A DNA stretch of 64,000 nucleotides from Dyella solisilvae (GCF_003351225.1 NZ_QQSY01000005.1:62001-126000); one strand, 5' to 3'; positions 35,581 to 45,285 are shown, counted from the stretch's first letter. Numbers and translations: made by a program. The notes: generated from the sequence alone by a model not told the origin.

Positions 35581-37790
35581 ACACCTACGAAGCATGGTCA
35601 CATCCGCAACTGGCGGCCCAGGTGGTGCGCAGGCGGCAGGACGGGCACTGCGAGGTCGCGCTGCGCGTTGACGCCTTGCAGGGCGCGCGGCAGGTGCTGC
35701 GACTCGAGCAGATGATCCACTCGCTGCCCGGTGTGCGGCGCGTCGCCGTCGACGCGCCCGCCAAGCGGGTGCGCGTGGTGTGGGACGGCGAGCGCACCTC
35801 GTTGCCGGCCCTGTTGCAGACCTTCGCCGCCATGCGCTGCATGGCGCAGCCGCTGCGCAGCGACAGCATCGACGACGCGCGTTCACGCGAAGCCCACGAC
35901 ATGCTCAAGCGGCTGCTGGTCGCCGGCATGTGCGCCATGCAGGTCATGACGTACGCCTTCGTCATCTATATCGGCGTGGTCGACTTTGTCGATTTCACCA
36001 CGCGCGGACTGTTCCGCTGGCTCGGCCTGATTTCCACCGCGCCGGTCGTGTTCTATTCGGCCCATCCGTTCGTGCGCGGCGCGCTGCAGGAGCTGCGCGA
36101 GCGCCGCCTGGGCATCAACCTTCCGGTGGCGATCGCGGTATGGCTGGTGTTCGTCGCCAGCGCCATCAACACCGTGCGCGGCAGCGGCGAGATCTACTTC
36201 GACTCGGTGAGCATGTTCGTGTTCCTGCTGCTGGCGGGACGTTACATCGAACTCAAGGCGCGCCACCGCAGCGGCGCGCTGGGCGACGCCGTGATCGACG
36301 GCACGCCACTCTTTGCGGAGCGGCGCCTCGCCGACGGCAGCCTCGAAACCGTCCCGGCCATCGAACTGCTGCCCGCCGACCGGGTGCTCGTCCGCGAAGG
36401 CGGCATCGTGCCTGCCGACGGCAGGTTGGCGAGCGAGCAGGTGCAGGTCGACGAATCCCTGCTCTCGGGCGAGTCGCGGCCGGTGGTGCGTTACCGCGGC
36501 GATCATCTGGTCGCCGGCAGCGTGCTGGTCGGCGGCCCGATCGAGCTGCAGGTGGAGCACAGCGGCAATGACACCGCCGCCGCGCGCGTGGGCGCCCTCA
36601 GCACCCAGGCCCGCATTGCCCGTGACGCCGCCGCCTCGGCGGACGACGTGGCGCTGCGCCGCTTTGTGGCGCGCGTGTTGCTGCTCACTCTGCTGACCGC
36701 CGCCGGCTGGCTGCTGGTCGATCCGCAGCGCGCGTTTGAATCGGCAGTGGCCGTGCTGGTGATCGCCTGCCCCTGCGCATTCGCACTTACCTCACCCAGC
36801 GCCCTGACCCGGGCTCTCGGCGTGCTCGCCCAGCGCGGCGTGCTGGTTGCGGACAGCGCCGCCTTGGCGCGCATGGCCGAGGTGGACATCGCCGTGTTCG
36901 ACAAGACCGGCACGCTGACTGAGCCGCACATTGACGTCGCCCAGGCGCGTTGCTGCCGCGGCCGCGATGCGGCCGACTGGTTGCCATTGGCCGCGTCACT
37001 CGCCCGCGAGAGTTCCCACCCGCTCGCGCGCGCCGTCGCCGCCGCTGCGGGCCACGCGAGCGTGCCGGACGCCCAGCGTGTCGAGGTCGCCAGCGGAGGC
37101 GGAATCAGCGGTGTCGCACAAGGCCTAGCCCTGCGTCTCGGGCACTCCCGTTTCGCCGGCGTGGTTGCCGACGCGGCGGAGGGTGACCTGTGGCTGGCCG
37201 ATGACTCCGGCCCGCTGATCGCCTTCAGCGTCGGCGAGGCGCCACGTGAAGACGCCGCCCAGACCCTGCAGGCCCTGCGCGGACTGGGCATCGGCGCCGT
37301 CATCGCCAGCGGCGATACCGCGGCGCGCGCGGCCGCCATGGCCGACCGTCTTGGCGTCACCGAGTGGCATGCGCCCTGCACGCCCCAGGACAAGCTCGCC
37401 CTGCTGGAGTGCAAGCGCCACGAGGGCCACATCACCCTGGCGGTGGGTGATGGCAACAACGATGCACCCGTGCTGGCGGGCGCCGACGTGTCGGCCGCAC
37501 TGGCCAGCGGTACGGACCTGGCCCAGGCGCATGCCGATTTCCTGCTGTTGCACGGGCGCCTGCACGGACTGGTCGAGGCGCGCGCCATCGCCCGCCAGGT
37601 GCGGGACGTGATCGCCCAGGGGCGTCGCTGGTCGCTTGGCTACAACCTCTGCGCCGTGCCGTTCGCGGCGCTGGGCCTGGTGCCACCCTGGTTGGCGGCC
37701 ATTGGCATGTCGGTGAGTTCGCTGGCCGTGGTGCTCAATGCCTGGCGCATCGGGCGTCCCGTCGCCCGCGAAGCGGACGTGCTGGCATGA
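35577..37790 (+). CDS. ccoI: Copper-translocating P1B-type ATPase CcoI/FixI
   Basis: A 737-residue P1B-ATPase that supplies copper for the CuB site of cbb3 oxidase. Motifs in order: actuator LLSGESRPVV (LSGES for TGES), metal-site CPCAF in the membrane, phosphorylation DKTGTLT, SSHPLARAV (HP motif) and GDGNNDAPV. The N-terminal ~90 residues look like a degenerate HMA domain: LEQMIHSLPGVRRVAVDAPAKRV is present but the CxxC metal motif is absent. It overlaps its neighbours by 4 bp on both sides. Context (cco operon) makes the CcoI assignment strong. Confidence 0.93.
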   Translation: MNTYEAWSHPQLAAQVVRRRQDGHCEVALRVDALQGARQVLRLEQMIHSLPGVRRVAVDAPAKRVRVVWDGERTSLPALLQTFAAMRCMAQPLRSDSIDDARSREAHDMLKRLLVAGMCAMQVMTYAFVIYIGVVDFVDFTTRGLFRWLGLISTAPVVFYSAHPFVRGALQELRERRLGINLPVAIAVWLVFVASAINTVRGSGEIYFDSVSMFVFLLLAGRYIELKARHRSGALGDAVIDGTPLFAERRLADGSLETVPAIELLPADRVLVREGGIVPADGRLASEQVQVDESLLSGESRPVVRYRGDHLVAGSVLVGGPIELQVEHSGNDTAAARVGALSTQARIARDAAASADDVALRRFVARVLLLTLLTAAGWLLVDPQRAFESAVAVLVIACPCAFALTSPSALTRALGVLAQRGVLVADSAALARMAEVDIAVFDKTGTLTEPHIDVAQARCCRGRDAADWLPLAASLARESSHPLARAVAAAAGHASVPDAQRVEVASGGGISGVAQGLALRLGHSRFAGVVADAAEGDLWLADDSGPLIAFSVGEAPREDAAQTLQALRGLGIGAVIASGDTAARAAAMADRLGVTEWHAPCTPQDKLALLECKRHEGHITLAVGDGNNDAPVLAGADVSAALASGTDLAQAHADFLLLHGRLHGLVEARAIARQVRDVIAQGRRWSLGYNLCAVPFAALGLVPPWLAAIGMSVSSLAVVLNAWRIGRPVAREADVLA

Positions 37791-38002
37791 ATATCCTTCT
37801 GGTGCTCATCCCGGTGACGTTGCTGATCGTGATCGTGGCGGTCGTGATCTTCTTCTGGGCAGTCAACCACCAGCAGTTCGACGACCTGGACAGCCCGGGC
37901 ATGTTGCCGCTGATGGAAGAGCCCGAGCCGGAAGACAAGCCACAGGACGCGGCATCCTCCTCCGAAGCACTCTCCACCGAAAAGGTCGACGCGCCGCACT
38001 GA
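37787..38002 (+). CDS. ccoS: cbb3 oxidase maturation protein CcoS
   Basis: A 71-residue protein: one membrane helix (LIPVTLLIVIVAVVIFFWAV) followed by the CcoS signature NHQQFDDLDSPG and a Glu-rich tail. CcoS is needed for haem/copper insertion into cbb3 oxidase. It overlaps ccoI by 4 bp and is the last gene of the operon. Confidence 0.93.
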   Translation: MNILLVLIPVTLLIVIVAVVIFFWAVNHQQFDDLDSPGMLPLMEEPEPEDKPQDAASSSEALSTEKVDAPH

Positions 38003-38015
38003 GCGGCGCATCGGC

Positions 38016-38786
38016 TCAGCCGGCCGCGGCCGCCTGCAGCAAGGGGGCGCCGACCTCGCGCAGCGCGACGGGATCGCGCAGGCGGGCATGCCGGCCGGTG
38101 ATGTCCACCCAGCCGCGGTCACGGAAGCGGCTCAGCACACGGCTCACCGTCTCCGGCGCCAGGCGCAGGTAGTTGGCCATATCGCTGCGCGACATCGGGA
38201 AATGGAACACGGTGGTGGAATGTTCGCGGCGACCCTGGCGCTCGCCCAGGTCGAGCAGGAACGCGGCGACGCGCTCGTCCGCAGTGTGATCGCCCGCCAG
38301 CATGCTGGCCATGCCCAGCTCGCGGCTCAGCAGCCGGAACAGGTGGTTCTGCACCACCGGAACCTCAGCGGCGAGACGGCTCATCGCCGGGAACGAGAAG
38401 CGACAGAACGTGGTGGACTCGAGCGCGATCGCATCGCACGGATAGCAATCGGGATAGATGGCGTTGAGGCCAACCACCTCGCCGGGCAGGTAGAAGCCGA
38501 GCACCTGCTCGCGGCCGTCGCGACTGTATATCGAGGTCTTCACGCAACCGCTGCGCACGGCATAGATCGCGCGGAATGGCTCGCCACGACGAAACAGATG
38601 CTTGCCCTCGTCATGCTCCTGCATGTGCTCGACCAGGCCGTGCAGCGCCTCCAGCTCGTTCCTTCGATAGCCGGTGGAAAGGCATTCATGCGAAAACGCG
38701 CAGCGATCCGAGGTTCCGGAGCACTCGCTGTGCAGTGTCGGCTGGGGAAGCGGCGCCTTGGGTACGAGCGACAGTGTGGTAGGCAT
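38016..38786 (-). CDS. fnr: FNR/ANR-type oxygen-responsive regulator (Crp/Fnr family)
   Basis: A 256-residue regulator: N-terminal Cys cluster C22, C29, C35 and a further Cys in ESTTFCRFSF at the place of E. coli FNR C122; cyclic-nucleotide-like sensor domain (RRGEPFRAIYAVRSGCVKTS, GFYLPGEVVGLNAI); C-terminal HTH with PETVSRVLSRF, giving the E-xx-SR that reads TTGAT half-sites in FNR. A 4Fe-4S cluster sensing O2 is therefore likely, although the spacing C-x6-C-x5-C differs from E. coli. The start at 38786 gives the usual family length. It is convergent with ccoS; FNR-like sites in this island are its probable targets. Confidence 0.92.
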   Translation of the reverse strand: MPTTLSLVPKAPLPQPTLHSECSGTSDRCAFSHECLSTGYRRNELEALHGLVEHMQEHDEGKHLFRRGEPFRAIYAVRSGCVKTSIYSRDGREQVLGFYLPGEVVGLNAIYPDCYPCDAIALESTTFCRFSFPAMSRLAAEVPVVQNHLFRLLSRELGMASMLAGDHTADERVAAFLLDLGERQGRREHSTTVFHFPMSRSDMANYLRLAPETVSRVLSRFRDRGWVDITGRHARLRDPVALREVGAPLLQAAAAG

Positions 38787-38988
38787 GGTGAATATGGGGC
38801 TGATGCCTGAGGGGCGATGAGCCATTCTAGGACGTCCGCTGCCGCGTGCCCGGCCTGCGTCCTCCTGCCACAGTCGCTTGTCCTGAACGGTGTCTGCTAA
38901 GACCCTCGGCGGTCGCGCGGGTTTTCTGGGAAAATTCCTACGCCAGCGCGACAGGCGCGCTGATGGCAACACGCAGCAGGTGAATCAC

Positions 38989-39705
38989 GTGATTGAACTG
39001 GTGGGTTTCGACGGCGACGACACGCTGTGGCACAGCGAGGGTTACTACCAGGCCGCGCACGGTGAGTTCGAGCGCATCATCGGCGAGTACGTGGATCTGG
39101 CGGACGTCCACGTCCACGACCGCCTGCTGGCCACCGAGCGGCGCAACATCAGGCTGTTCGGCTACGGCGCCAAGGGCATGACGCTGTCGATGCTGGAATC
39201 GGCCATCGAGATCACGCGGTCGCGCATCAGCGCCGACGACCTGCACCGCATCATTGAACTCGGCAAGCAGGTGCTGGCGCATCCGGTCGAATTGCTGCCC
39301 GGGATCCGCGCCGCCGTGGAAGCAGTCGCAGCGAACCACCGCGTAGTGCTGATCACCAAGGGCGACCTGTTCCACCAGGAGCAGAAAGTGGCGAACAGCG
39401 GCCTTACCGACCTGTTCCACCGCATCGAGATCGTCTCGGAGAAGGACGAGCGCGCGTATCTCGGCGTGCTCGAGGAGTTCTCACTGACGCCGGAACGCTT
39501 CGCCATGGTTGGCAACTCTCTGCGCTCTGACATCGCGCCGGTGGTGCAGCTGGGTGGATGGGGCGTCTACATGCCTTACCACGTCACCTGGGCGCACGAG
39601 ACCGATACCGACTTCGTCGACGGCGGCTCGCATGTGGTTCAGGTGGACGATCCGGCGGACATCGCCGGCGCCGTCGAGGAGCTACGGGCTCGTGCAGTCG
39701 CCTGA
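38989..39705 (+). CDS. HAD superfamily phosphatase
   Basis: A 238-residue HAD hydrolase. Motif I is FDGDDTLWHSE near residue 8, motif II VVLITKGDLF, motif III Lys region ...EKDERAY, and motif IV MVGNSLRSDIAPVV. The GTG at 38989 is chosen (aggtga 5 bases upstream, immediate IELVGFDGDDTL); a GTG at 38980 is an alternative, and no ATG fits the family start. Substrates of such HADs include phosphoglycolate- and nucleotide-like monophosphates; not determined here. It is followed after 4 bp by the sirtuin gene. Confidence 0.88.
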   Translation: MIELVGFDGDDTLWHSEGYYQAAHGEFERIIGEYVDLADVHVHDRLLATERRNIRLFGYGAKGMTLSMLESAIEITRSRISADDLHRIIELGKQVLAHPVELLPGIRAAVEAVAANHRVVLITKGDLFHQEQKVANSGLTDLFHRIEIVSEKDERAYLGVLEEFSLTPERFAMVGNSLRSDIAPVVQLGGWGVYMPYHVTWAHETDTDFVDGGSHVVQVDDPADIAGAVEELRARAVA

Positions 39706-39709
39706 AACC

Positions 39710-40558
39710 ATGTCCCCGGAAAGCGCTTCAACCGCATCGCCGTCGTTGGAGCAAGACCGCGAGCGCCTGCGCGATTTCATCGCCGCGCATCCGCGCCTGT
39801 TCGTACTGACCGGCGCCGGTTGCAGCACGGATTCGGGCATTCCCGATTACCGCGACAGCGACGGCGGCTGGAAGCGCCCGCAGCCGGTCACCTACCAGGC
39901 CTTCATGGGCGAGCGGGCGACCCGGCAGCGCTACTGGGCGCGTAGCCTGGTTGGCTGGCGACGCTTCGGGCGAGCCCGCCCCAACGCCACCCATCACGCA
40001 CTCGCGCGCCTTGAGCAGCACGGCCATGTCGCCATGCTGCTCACCCAGAATGTGGACGGCCTGCACCAGGCGGCCGGACACCGTCAGGTGATCGACCTGC
40101 ACGGCCGTCTGGACGAGGTGCGCTGCATGTCCTGCGATCGTCGCCTTCCCCGCGACGAGTTTCAGCGGACTCTGGTCGAGCTCAATCCGACGTGGGCGCA
40201 GCTCGACGCCGGAGACGCGCCAGACGGCGACGCGGATCTGGAGGGACGGGATTTTTCCACCTTCGATGTTCCACCCTGCCCGGACTGCGGTGGAATCCTC
40301 AAGCCCGACGTGGTGTTTTTCGGCGAAGGCGTGCCGCGCGGGCGCGTTGACGCCGCCATCACATCGCTGAACGCAGCCGACGGCGTACTCGTGGTCGGCT
40401 CGTCGCTGATGGTGTTCTCGGGATACCGCTTCGTGGCGGCCGCCGCGCGCGACGGCAAGCCGATTGCGGCGATCAACCTGGGGCGCACCCGCGCCGATCC
40501 GCTGCTCAGCCTGAAAATCGAACAATCCTGCGCCGGGGCCCTGGCTTTCATAGTGTGA
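39710..40558 (+). CDS. NAD-dependent protein deacetylase (sirtuin, SIR2 family)
   Basis: A 282-residue sirtuin. NAD-binding GAGCSTDSGIPDYRD, then TQNVDGLHQAAG and LHGRLDEVRC with the catalytic His, a four-Cys zinc site (CMSC and CPDC, with a ~50-residue insertion between them), and VVGSSLMVFSGYRFV. Sirtuins remove acyl groups from lysines using NAD. The ATG at 39710 is 4 bp past the HAD stop; a GTG at 39692 would overlap it. Probably transcribed with the HAD gene. Confidence 0.93.
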   Translation: MSPESASTASPSLEQDRERLRDFIAAHPRLFVLTGAGCSTDSGIPDYRDSDGGWKRPQPVTYQAFMGERATRQRYWARSLVGWRRFGRARPNATHHALARLEQHGHVAMLLTQNVDGLHQAAGHRQVIDLHGRLDEVRCMSCDRRLPRDEFQRTLVELNPTWAQLDAGDAPDGDADLEGRDFSTFDVPPCPDCGGILKPDVVFFGEGVPRGRVDAAITSLNAADGVLVVGSSLMVFSGYRFVAAAARDGKPIAAINLGRTRADPLLSLKIEQSCAGALAFIV

Positions 40559-40636
40559 AGCCCGCGACGGTAAGTCTCTCGCGAATTGTGACAATTTGAT
40601 GCAAAGTAGAAATCCCCGGTCGTCTGGAAGGTTTCC

Positions 40637-41563
40637 ATGAATGCCAGGTTGCAGCATCGCGGTACCGCATCCCGTGTTTCCTCGGGTCGAGCGAGGGGGC
40701 GCACGGAGAGGCAGTCGGCGTTCGACTGCATCCGGCAATCGCTGGACAGCCACATGACCAAGGCGCATGACGCACGCAAGCGCCTGCTCGAAGAGCCCTA
40801 CGACGCGAAATTGCTGCACGCCTGGCGCGTGTCCTTGCGCCGCGTTACCGCTACCTTGAAAGACGTCGCCAGGTTTTCCGACGATGATCTGGACGACGTG
40901 CTGCGCTATCTGCGCCAGTGCCGCGAAGCCACCGGGTCTTGCCGGGACATCGACATCCTCAGCGACGCGACCTTGCCTGCGTTCATCGGCAAGGAAGGCG
41001 CCAGGCTCGGCGATCCCGAGCAAATGCGGCAGACAGTGTCCGACCGGCAACAGGAAGCCCATCGCCAGGCGGTGATCGCGCTCAAGAAACACGATCTCGC
41101 GGTTCCCTTGCAGGCATGGCGACATTGGGTGTTGTCACTGGATCCGCCCAGCGACAGCGCGGTGCGTCAGGTGGCGGCGGCGGCGATCGAAGAGCGTTTC
41201 GGGACGCTGAAGAAGCGCGCCGCCAAGCTGGATGGCGGCCAGAAACGCCTGCATCGCCTGCGCACCGCCACGAAGAAGCTGCGTTACACGATCGAGCTGT
41301 ATCAGCACGTGTTTCCCAGGCAGTCGTCAGCCGCGTGGCTCAAGCAACTGGCGGACCTGCAAGGCCACCTCGGACAGGCGCACGATTACATGATGGGAAG
41401 CGCACTGTTGCCGTCGTTGGCAGGGAGCGGCGAGGAAGGCCCCCAGCTCAAGCCGTTTCGCCGCTGGGCCAAGCGCATGGCTTTCGATGCTTCGAAGAAG
41501 TCCGTGCATTCACTGACGCGACTGGAAGAACTGCGTCCTTACTGGCGCCCCCACGCGCACTGA
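40637..41563 (+). CDS. CHAD domain protein
   Basis: A 308-residue helical protein. The CHAD signature (conserved His-Lys/Arg helices) is visible: LLHAWRVSLRRVTATLKDV, ..., QKRLHRLRTATKKLRYTIEL, LGQAHDYMMGSALL. CHAD proteins bind polyphosphate; no CYTH triphosphatase domain is attached here. ggaagg 7 bases before the ATG supports the start. The first ~50 residues are basic and look disordered. It converges on tadA with 4 bp between stops. Confidence 0.9.
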   Translation: MNARLQHRGTASRVSSGRARGRTERQSAFDCIRQSLDSHMTKAHDARKRLLEEPYDAKLLHAWRVSLRRVTATLKDVARFSDDDLDDVLRYLRQCREATGSCRDIDILSDATLPAFIGKEGARLGDPEQMRQTVSDRQQEAHRQAVIALKKHDLAVPLQAWRHWVLSLDPPSDSAVRQVAAAAIEERFGTLKKRAAKLDGGQKRLHRLRTATKKLRYTIELYQHVFPRQSSAAWLKQLADLQGHLGQAHDYMMGSALLPSLAGSGEEGPQLKPFRRWAKRMAFDASKKSVHSLTRLEELRPYWRPHAH

Positions 41564-41567
41564 GACG

Positions 41568-42089
<522 letters not shown>

Positions 42090-42202
42090 CTACCGCGTGC
42101 ACCCACGTTTCCATGGCGTCAGTGACGGGAATGCCTTCCATCCGGCGGACTCGCCAGGGCGCCGCCTCCCACTTGATGCTCAAGGCGAGTGGCCAGCCGG
42201 CA

Positions 42203-43114
42203 CTACACCGCTGCAGCAAGGCCGACGACGAAATCGAGGAAGGCACGCACCTTGGCGGACGGATGGTGGCGCGAGGGATAGAGCGCATAGAGCGGAAAAC
42301 GCTCGTCCGGCCAATCAGGAAACAACTCGATCAATTGGCCGCCTGCGACCAGCGGCCCGGCGGCCACGTCCATGACCTGGGCAATGCCATAGCCCGCCGC
42401 GCAAGCCGCATGCATGGTGCCGCCATCGTTGACGATCAGGCGACCCGAGGTTTTCACGGCGACGCGTTTGCGCTTGCGGTGGAACTCCCAGGGAAACGTA
42501 CGGCCCGTCGCCGGATCGCGAAACTCGATGCAGACGTGCGCGCCGCCTTCCAGGTCCTGCGGCTGTGATGGCCGTCCATGGCGACGCAGATACGACGGCG
42601 CAGCGACGGTAAGGATGCGCGTCTCCAGCAGCTTGCGGGCCACCAGACTGGAGTCTGGCGGCTCGCCGAAACGGACGGCCAGATCGAACCCGTCCGCCAC
42701 GATGTCGCCCAGTTGATCGCGCGTGGCCAGCTCCACCTCCAGTTGCGGGTACGCCGCCATGAATTCACCCACGCGCGGGGCAAGCACCAGGCGCGAGAAC
42801 AAGGGATCCATGTGCACGCGCAACCGTCCGCGCACGATGGTCGCACCTTGCGCCGCATTGGCCGCGGCCTCTTCCAGCCCCGCCAGCAAGGGCAGCACCT
42901 GGGCGTGGAAGCGTCGGCCTTCGTCCGTCAGGCGAACCGAGCGCGTGGTGCGATCGAGCAGGCGGATGCCCAGCCGCGCCTCCAGCCGCGCGATCGCCCG
43001 ACTGACGCCGGGCGGCGACATGTCCAGCACCTCACTGGCAGCGGCAAAACTGCCGCTGTCGACCACCGCAGCGAATACGCTGATGCCATTGAGCATGCGT
43101 TCGTCGAAGGCCAT
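42203..43114 (-). CDS. LysR-type transcriptional regulator
   Basis: A 303-residue LysR regulator with the N-terminal winged HTH (SGSFAAASEVLDMSPPGVSRAIARLEARLGIRLLDRTTR) and a C-terminal periplasmic-binding-like effector domain. It is divergent from the NmrA-like gene, with an inverted repeat ATCAAT-N4-ATTGAT in the 117-bp gap, so it probably controls that gene and possibly the following SDR. The effector is unknown. Confidence 0.93.
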   Translation of the reverse strand: MAFDERMLNGISVFAAVVDSGSFAAASEVLDMSPPGVSRAIARLEARLGIRLLDRTTRSVRLTDEGRRFHAQVLPLLAGLEEAAANAAQGATIVRGRLRVHMDPLFSRLVLAPRVGEFMAAYPQLEVELATRDQLGDIVADGFDLAVRFGEPPDSSLVARKLLETRILTVAAPSYLRRHGRPSQPQDLEGGAHVCIEFRDPATGRTFPWEFHRKRKRVAVKTSGRLIVNDGGTMHAACAAGYGIAQVMDVAAGPLVAGGQLIELFPDWPDERFPLYALYPSRHHPSAKVRAFLDFVVGLAAAV

Positions 43115-43137
43115 GAATTAGTGCTCTTTTGTCATCT

Positions 43138-43153
43138 ATCAATTGCCATTGAT
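43138..43153. promoter_or_regulatory. LysR-type operator candidate
   Basis: ATCAATtgccATTGAT: perfect 6-bp arms, 4-base centre, with the T-N11-A pattern of LysR sites, between the divergent lysR and NmrA-like genes. Confidence 0.55.
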
Positions 43154-43231
43154 GTTATCGCGAAACTAGTGGCCGACGCCCAAAATCACCCCCGAACGCG
43201 GCTCGTCGCCGCCACATCGAGGATGTCGAAC

Positions 43232-44095
43232 ATGTATGCCGTGATGGGTGTCACCGGCCAGGTTGGCGGCCAAGTAGCCAATGAACTGCTGGAAACGGAC
43301 CACGCCGTCCGCGCGATCCTGCGCGATGAAGCCAAGGCGGCCCGCTGGATCGATCGGGGCTGCGAGATCGCACTGGCCACCGCCGACGATGCCGACGCCC
43401 TGACCGCCGCCTTTGCCGGCGTGGACGGCGTGTTCCTGATGATTCCGCCCGACTACGATCCCGCGCCCGGCTTTCCCGGCATCCGCAAGATCATCGCGAC
43501 GGTAAGCCAGGCCGTGACCGTGGCGCGCCCAGACAAGCTGGTGTTCCTGTCCACGGTCGGCGCACACGTCGCAACCTTCTCGTTGCTCAACAACTCCCGC
43601 ATGGTCGAGGCCGCACTGCGCGAGCTGCCGATCCCCACCGCCTTCGTGCGCGCCGGCTGGTTCATGGAGAATGCCGCATGGGACGTCGCCGCTGCCCGCA
43701 GCGGCTTGATTCCCAGCTTCCTGCAGCCTCTGGATCACCCGATACCCATGGTCGCGACGGCCGACCTTGCGCGCACGGTCGCGGGCACGCTGGTGGAAAG
43801 CTGGCAGGGTCATCGTGTCATCGAACTGGAGGGCCCGCGCCGCTACTCTGCCCTCGATATCGCCAGCGGCTTCGCTGCTGTGCTCGGCCGCCCTGTGCGC
43901 ACAGAACCCGTGCCCCGGGACACCTGGGAACACCTGTTTCACACACAAGGCATGCAGAACCCTGAGCCTCGCATGCGTATGCTCGACGGCTTCAACGAGG
44001 GCTGGATCGATTTCGAGCACGGTCAGGCCGGCTCACGCAAGGCCGTGACCACACTGGAAACCGTGCTGCAAGGCTTGCTCGATCGATCCGCCTGA
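43232..44095 (+). CDS. NmrA-like NAD(P)-binding protein
   Basis: A 287-residue Rossmann-fold protein. The dinucleotide motif is GVTGQVGGQVANELL near residue 7; other family features are AILRDEAKAARW, GVDGVFLMIPP, KLVFLSTVGAH and FVRAGWFMEN. NmrA-like/SDR-a5 proteins act as redox sensors or quinone/azo reductases. The ATG at 43232 has gaggat 8 bases upstream (ATG at 43223 is an alternative). It is divergent from lysR and 21 bp before an SDR gene, so lysR / NmrA-SDR looks like a regulator-enzyme unit. Confidence 0.9.
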   Translation: MYAVMGVTGQVGGQVANELLETDHAVRAILRDEAKAARWIDRGCEIALATADDADALTAAFAGVDGVFLMIPPDYDPAPGFPGIRKIIATVSQAVTVARPDKLVFLSTVGAHVATFSLLNNSRMVEAALRELPIPTAFVRAGWFMENAAWDVAAARSGLIPSFLQPLDHPIPMVATADLARTVAGTLVESWQGHRVIELEGPRRYSALDIASGFAAVLGRPVRTEPVPRDTWEHLFHTQGMQNPEPRMRMLDGFNEGWIDFEHGQAGSRKAVTTLETVLQGLLDRSA

Positions 44096-44116
44096 TACCC
44101 ATCGACGAGGCGTGAC

Positions 44117-44827
44117 ATGACATCGAACGAACAACAGAAGCAACAGACCGCGCTCATCATTGGCGCCTCGCGCGGCCTGGGCCATGCGCTCGTCGCCGAA
44201 TACCTCAAGCGTGGGTGGAACGTCATCGGCACCGTGCGCGGATCGGGCCACTCGCCGTTGCATGAACTGCAGGCCGGCGCCGATGGCCGGCTGTTGATCG
44301 AGCATCTCGACATCGATGTCCCCGAACAGATCACCGCCCTGCGCCAGCGACTGGAAGGCGCGCCGCTCGACGTGCTGTTCGTCAACGCCGGCATCTCGCT
44401 CGAGGCAGACAAGCCCATCGGCCAGACCAGCACCGACGCCTTCCTCCGCATGATGACCACCAACGCGCTCAGCCCGATGCGCGTCATTGAAACGTTGGAT
44501 GCGCTCGTGTCGCCCGGCGGCGTGATCGCCGCCATGTCCTCAGGACTCGGCAGCGTCGCCAACAACCATGACGGCGGCTGGGAGGGTTATCGCGCCAGCA
44601 AGGCCGCGCTCAACACCCTGATGCGCAGCTACGCTGCCCGCCAATCCGTATCCACCCGCACCCTGCTGCTGATCGCGCCGGGCTGGGTGCGCACCGACAT
44701 GGGCGGATCCGGCGCCACCTTCGAGATCAGCGAGAGCATCCCGCGCGTCGTCGACGTGGTGACCGCGCAGACCGGTCGCAGCGGCCTGCAGTACCTCACG
44801 CGCCTGGGCGAGACCGTGCCCTGGTGA
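44117..44827 (+). CDS. Short-chain dehydrogenase/reductase
   Basis: A 236-residue SDR. Cofactor motif GASRGLGHAL near residue 18, NAGIS (NAG motif), Ser in AAMSSGLGSV, and YRASKAAL (Tyr, Lys). The segment LLIAPGWVRTDMGGSGA follows. It lies 21 bp after the NmrA-like gene and probably shares its LysR-controlled transcript. The substrate is unknown. Confidence 0.92.
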   Translation: MTSNEQQKQQTALIIGASRGLGHALVAEYLKRGWNVIGTVRGSGHSPLHELQAGADGRLLIEHLDIDVPEQITALRQRLEGAPLDVLFVNAGISLEADKPIGQTSTDAFLRMMTTNALSPMRVIETLDALVSPGGVIAAMSSGLGSVANNHDGGWEGYRASKAALNTLMRSYAARQSVSTRTLLLIAPGWVRTDMGGSGATFEISESIPRVVDVVTAQTGRSGLQYLTRLGETVPW

Positions 44828-44860
44828 TGCCGAAGGCGGCGCCCGCGCCCGCTGGCGGGG

Positions 44861-45217
44861 TCAGGCCTGGATATAGACCCAGGCCTTTCTGCCGGACCTG
44901 AGACGCACGGTGACCCGCTTGTAGTCCGAGACTTCATATCGATCAGCCGCGGCCAACTCCGCCGCGGTGATCCGGAACACCTTGCCGGCGACTTCGTCTG
45001 CCGGGTTGTCGCTGGGCGCGACGATGGGGTGGAAGCGTTCGCCGCTCTTGCGGAGAACGTCTGGATCGGTGATCTCCACCATGGTCCGGCGATAGCCCGG
45101 CATGGCGTCGTCCTCGCCATCCAGCAACCGGCCAAAAGACTCGAGCTGGACACGCTCGAGCTGCAGCGTCCCGTAGGAGAACAGCAGCTCGCAACGATCA
45201 GAAGCCGGCGACATCAT
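44861..45217 (-). CDS. Gamma-glutamylcyclotransferase-like (AIG2/GGCT fold) protein
   Basis: A 118-residue protein with the family motif LLFSYGTLQLERVQ, then FGRLLDGEDDAMPGYR and DRYEVSDYKRVTVRLRSGRKAWVYI. Such proteins cyclise gamma-glutamyl amines or are orphan enzymes. A second ATG at 45214 is possible. It sits alone between a convergent SDR gene and guaA. Confidence 0.85.
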   Translation of the reverse strand: MMSPASDRCELLFSYGTLQLERVQLESFGRLLDGEDDAMPGYRRTMVEITDPDVLRKSGERFHPIVAPSDNPADEVAGKVFRITAAELAAADRYEVSDYKRVTVRLRSGRKAWVYIQA

Positions 45218-45285
45218 AAAGTCTTTACCATCAAGCAGTTATCAAGACTTCTTGAGACTCGCCGAGCCATCAAGGGTAGCCCGAC

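Noticed and set aside
38984-38993. ATCACGTGAT palindrome at the start of the HAD gene as an operator
   Set aside because: It overlaps the chosen GTG start codon and early coding sequence; chance is likely.
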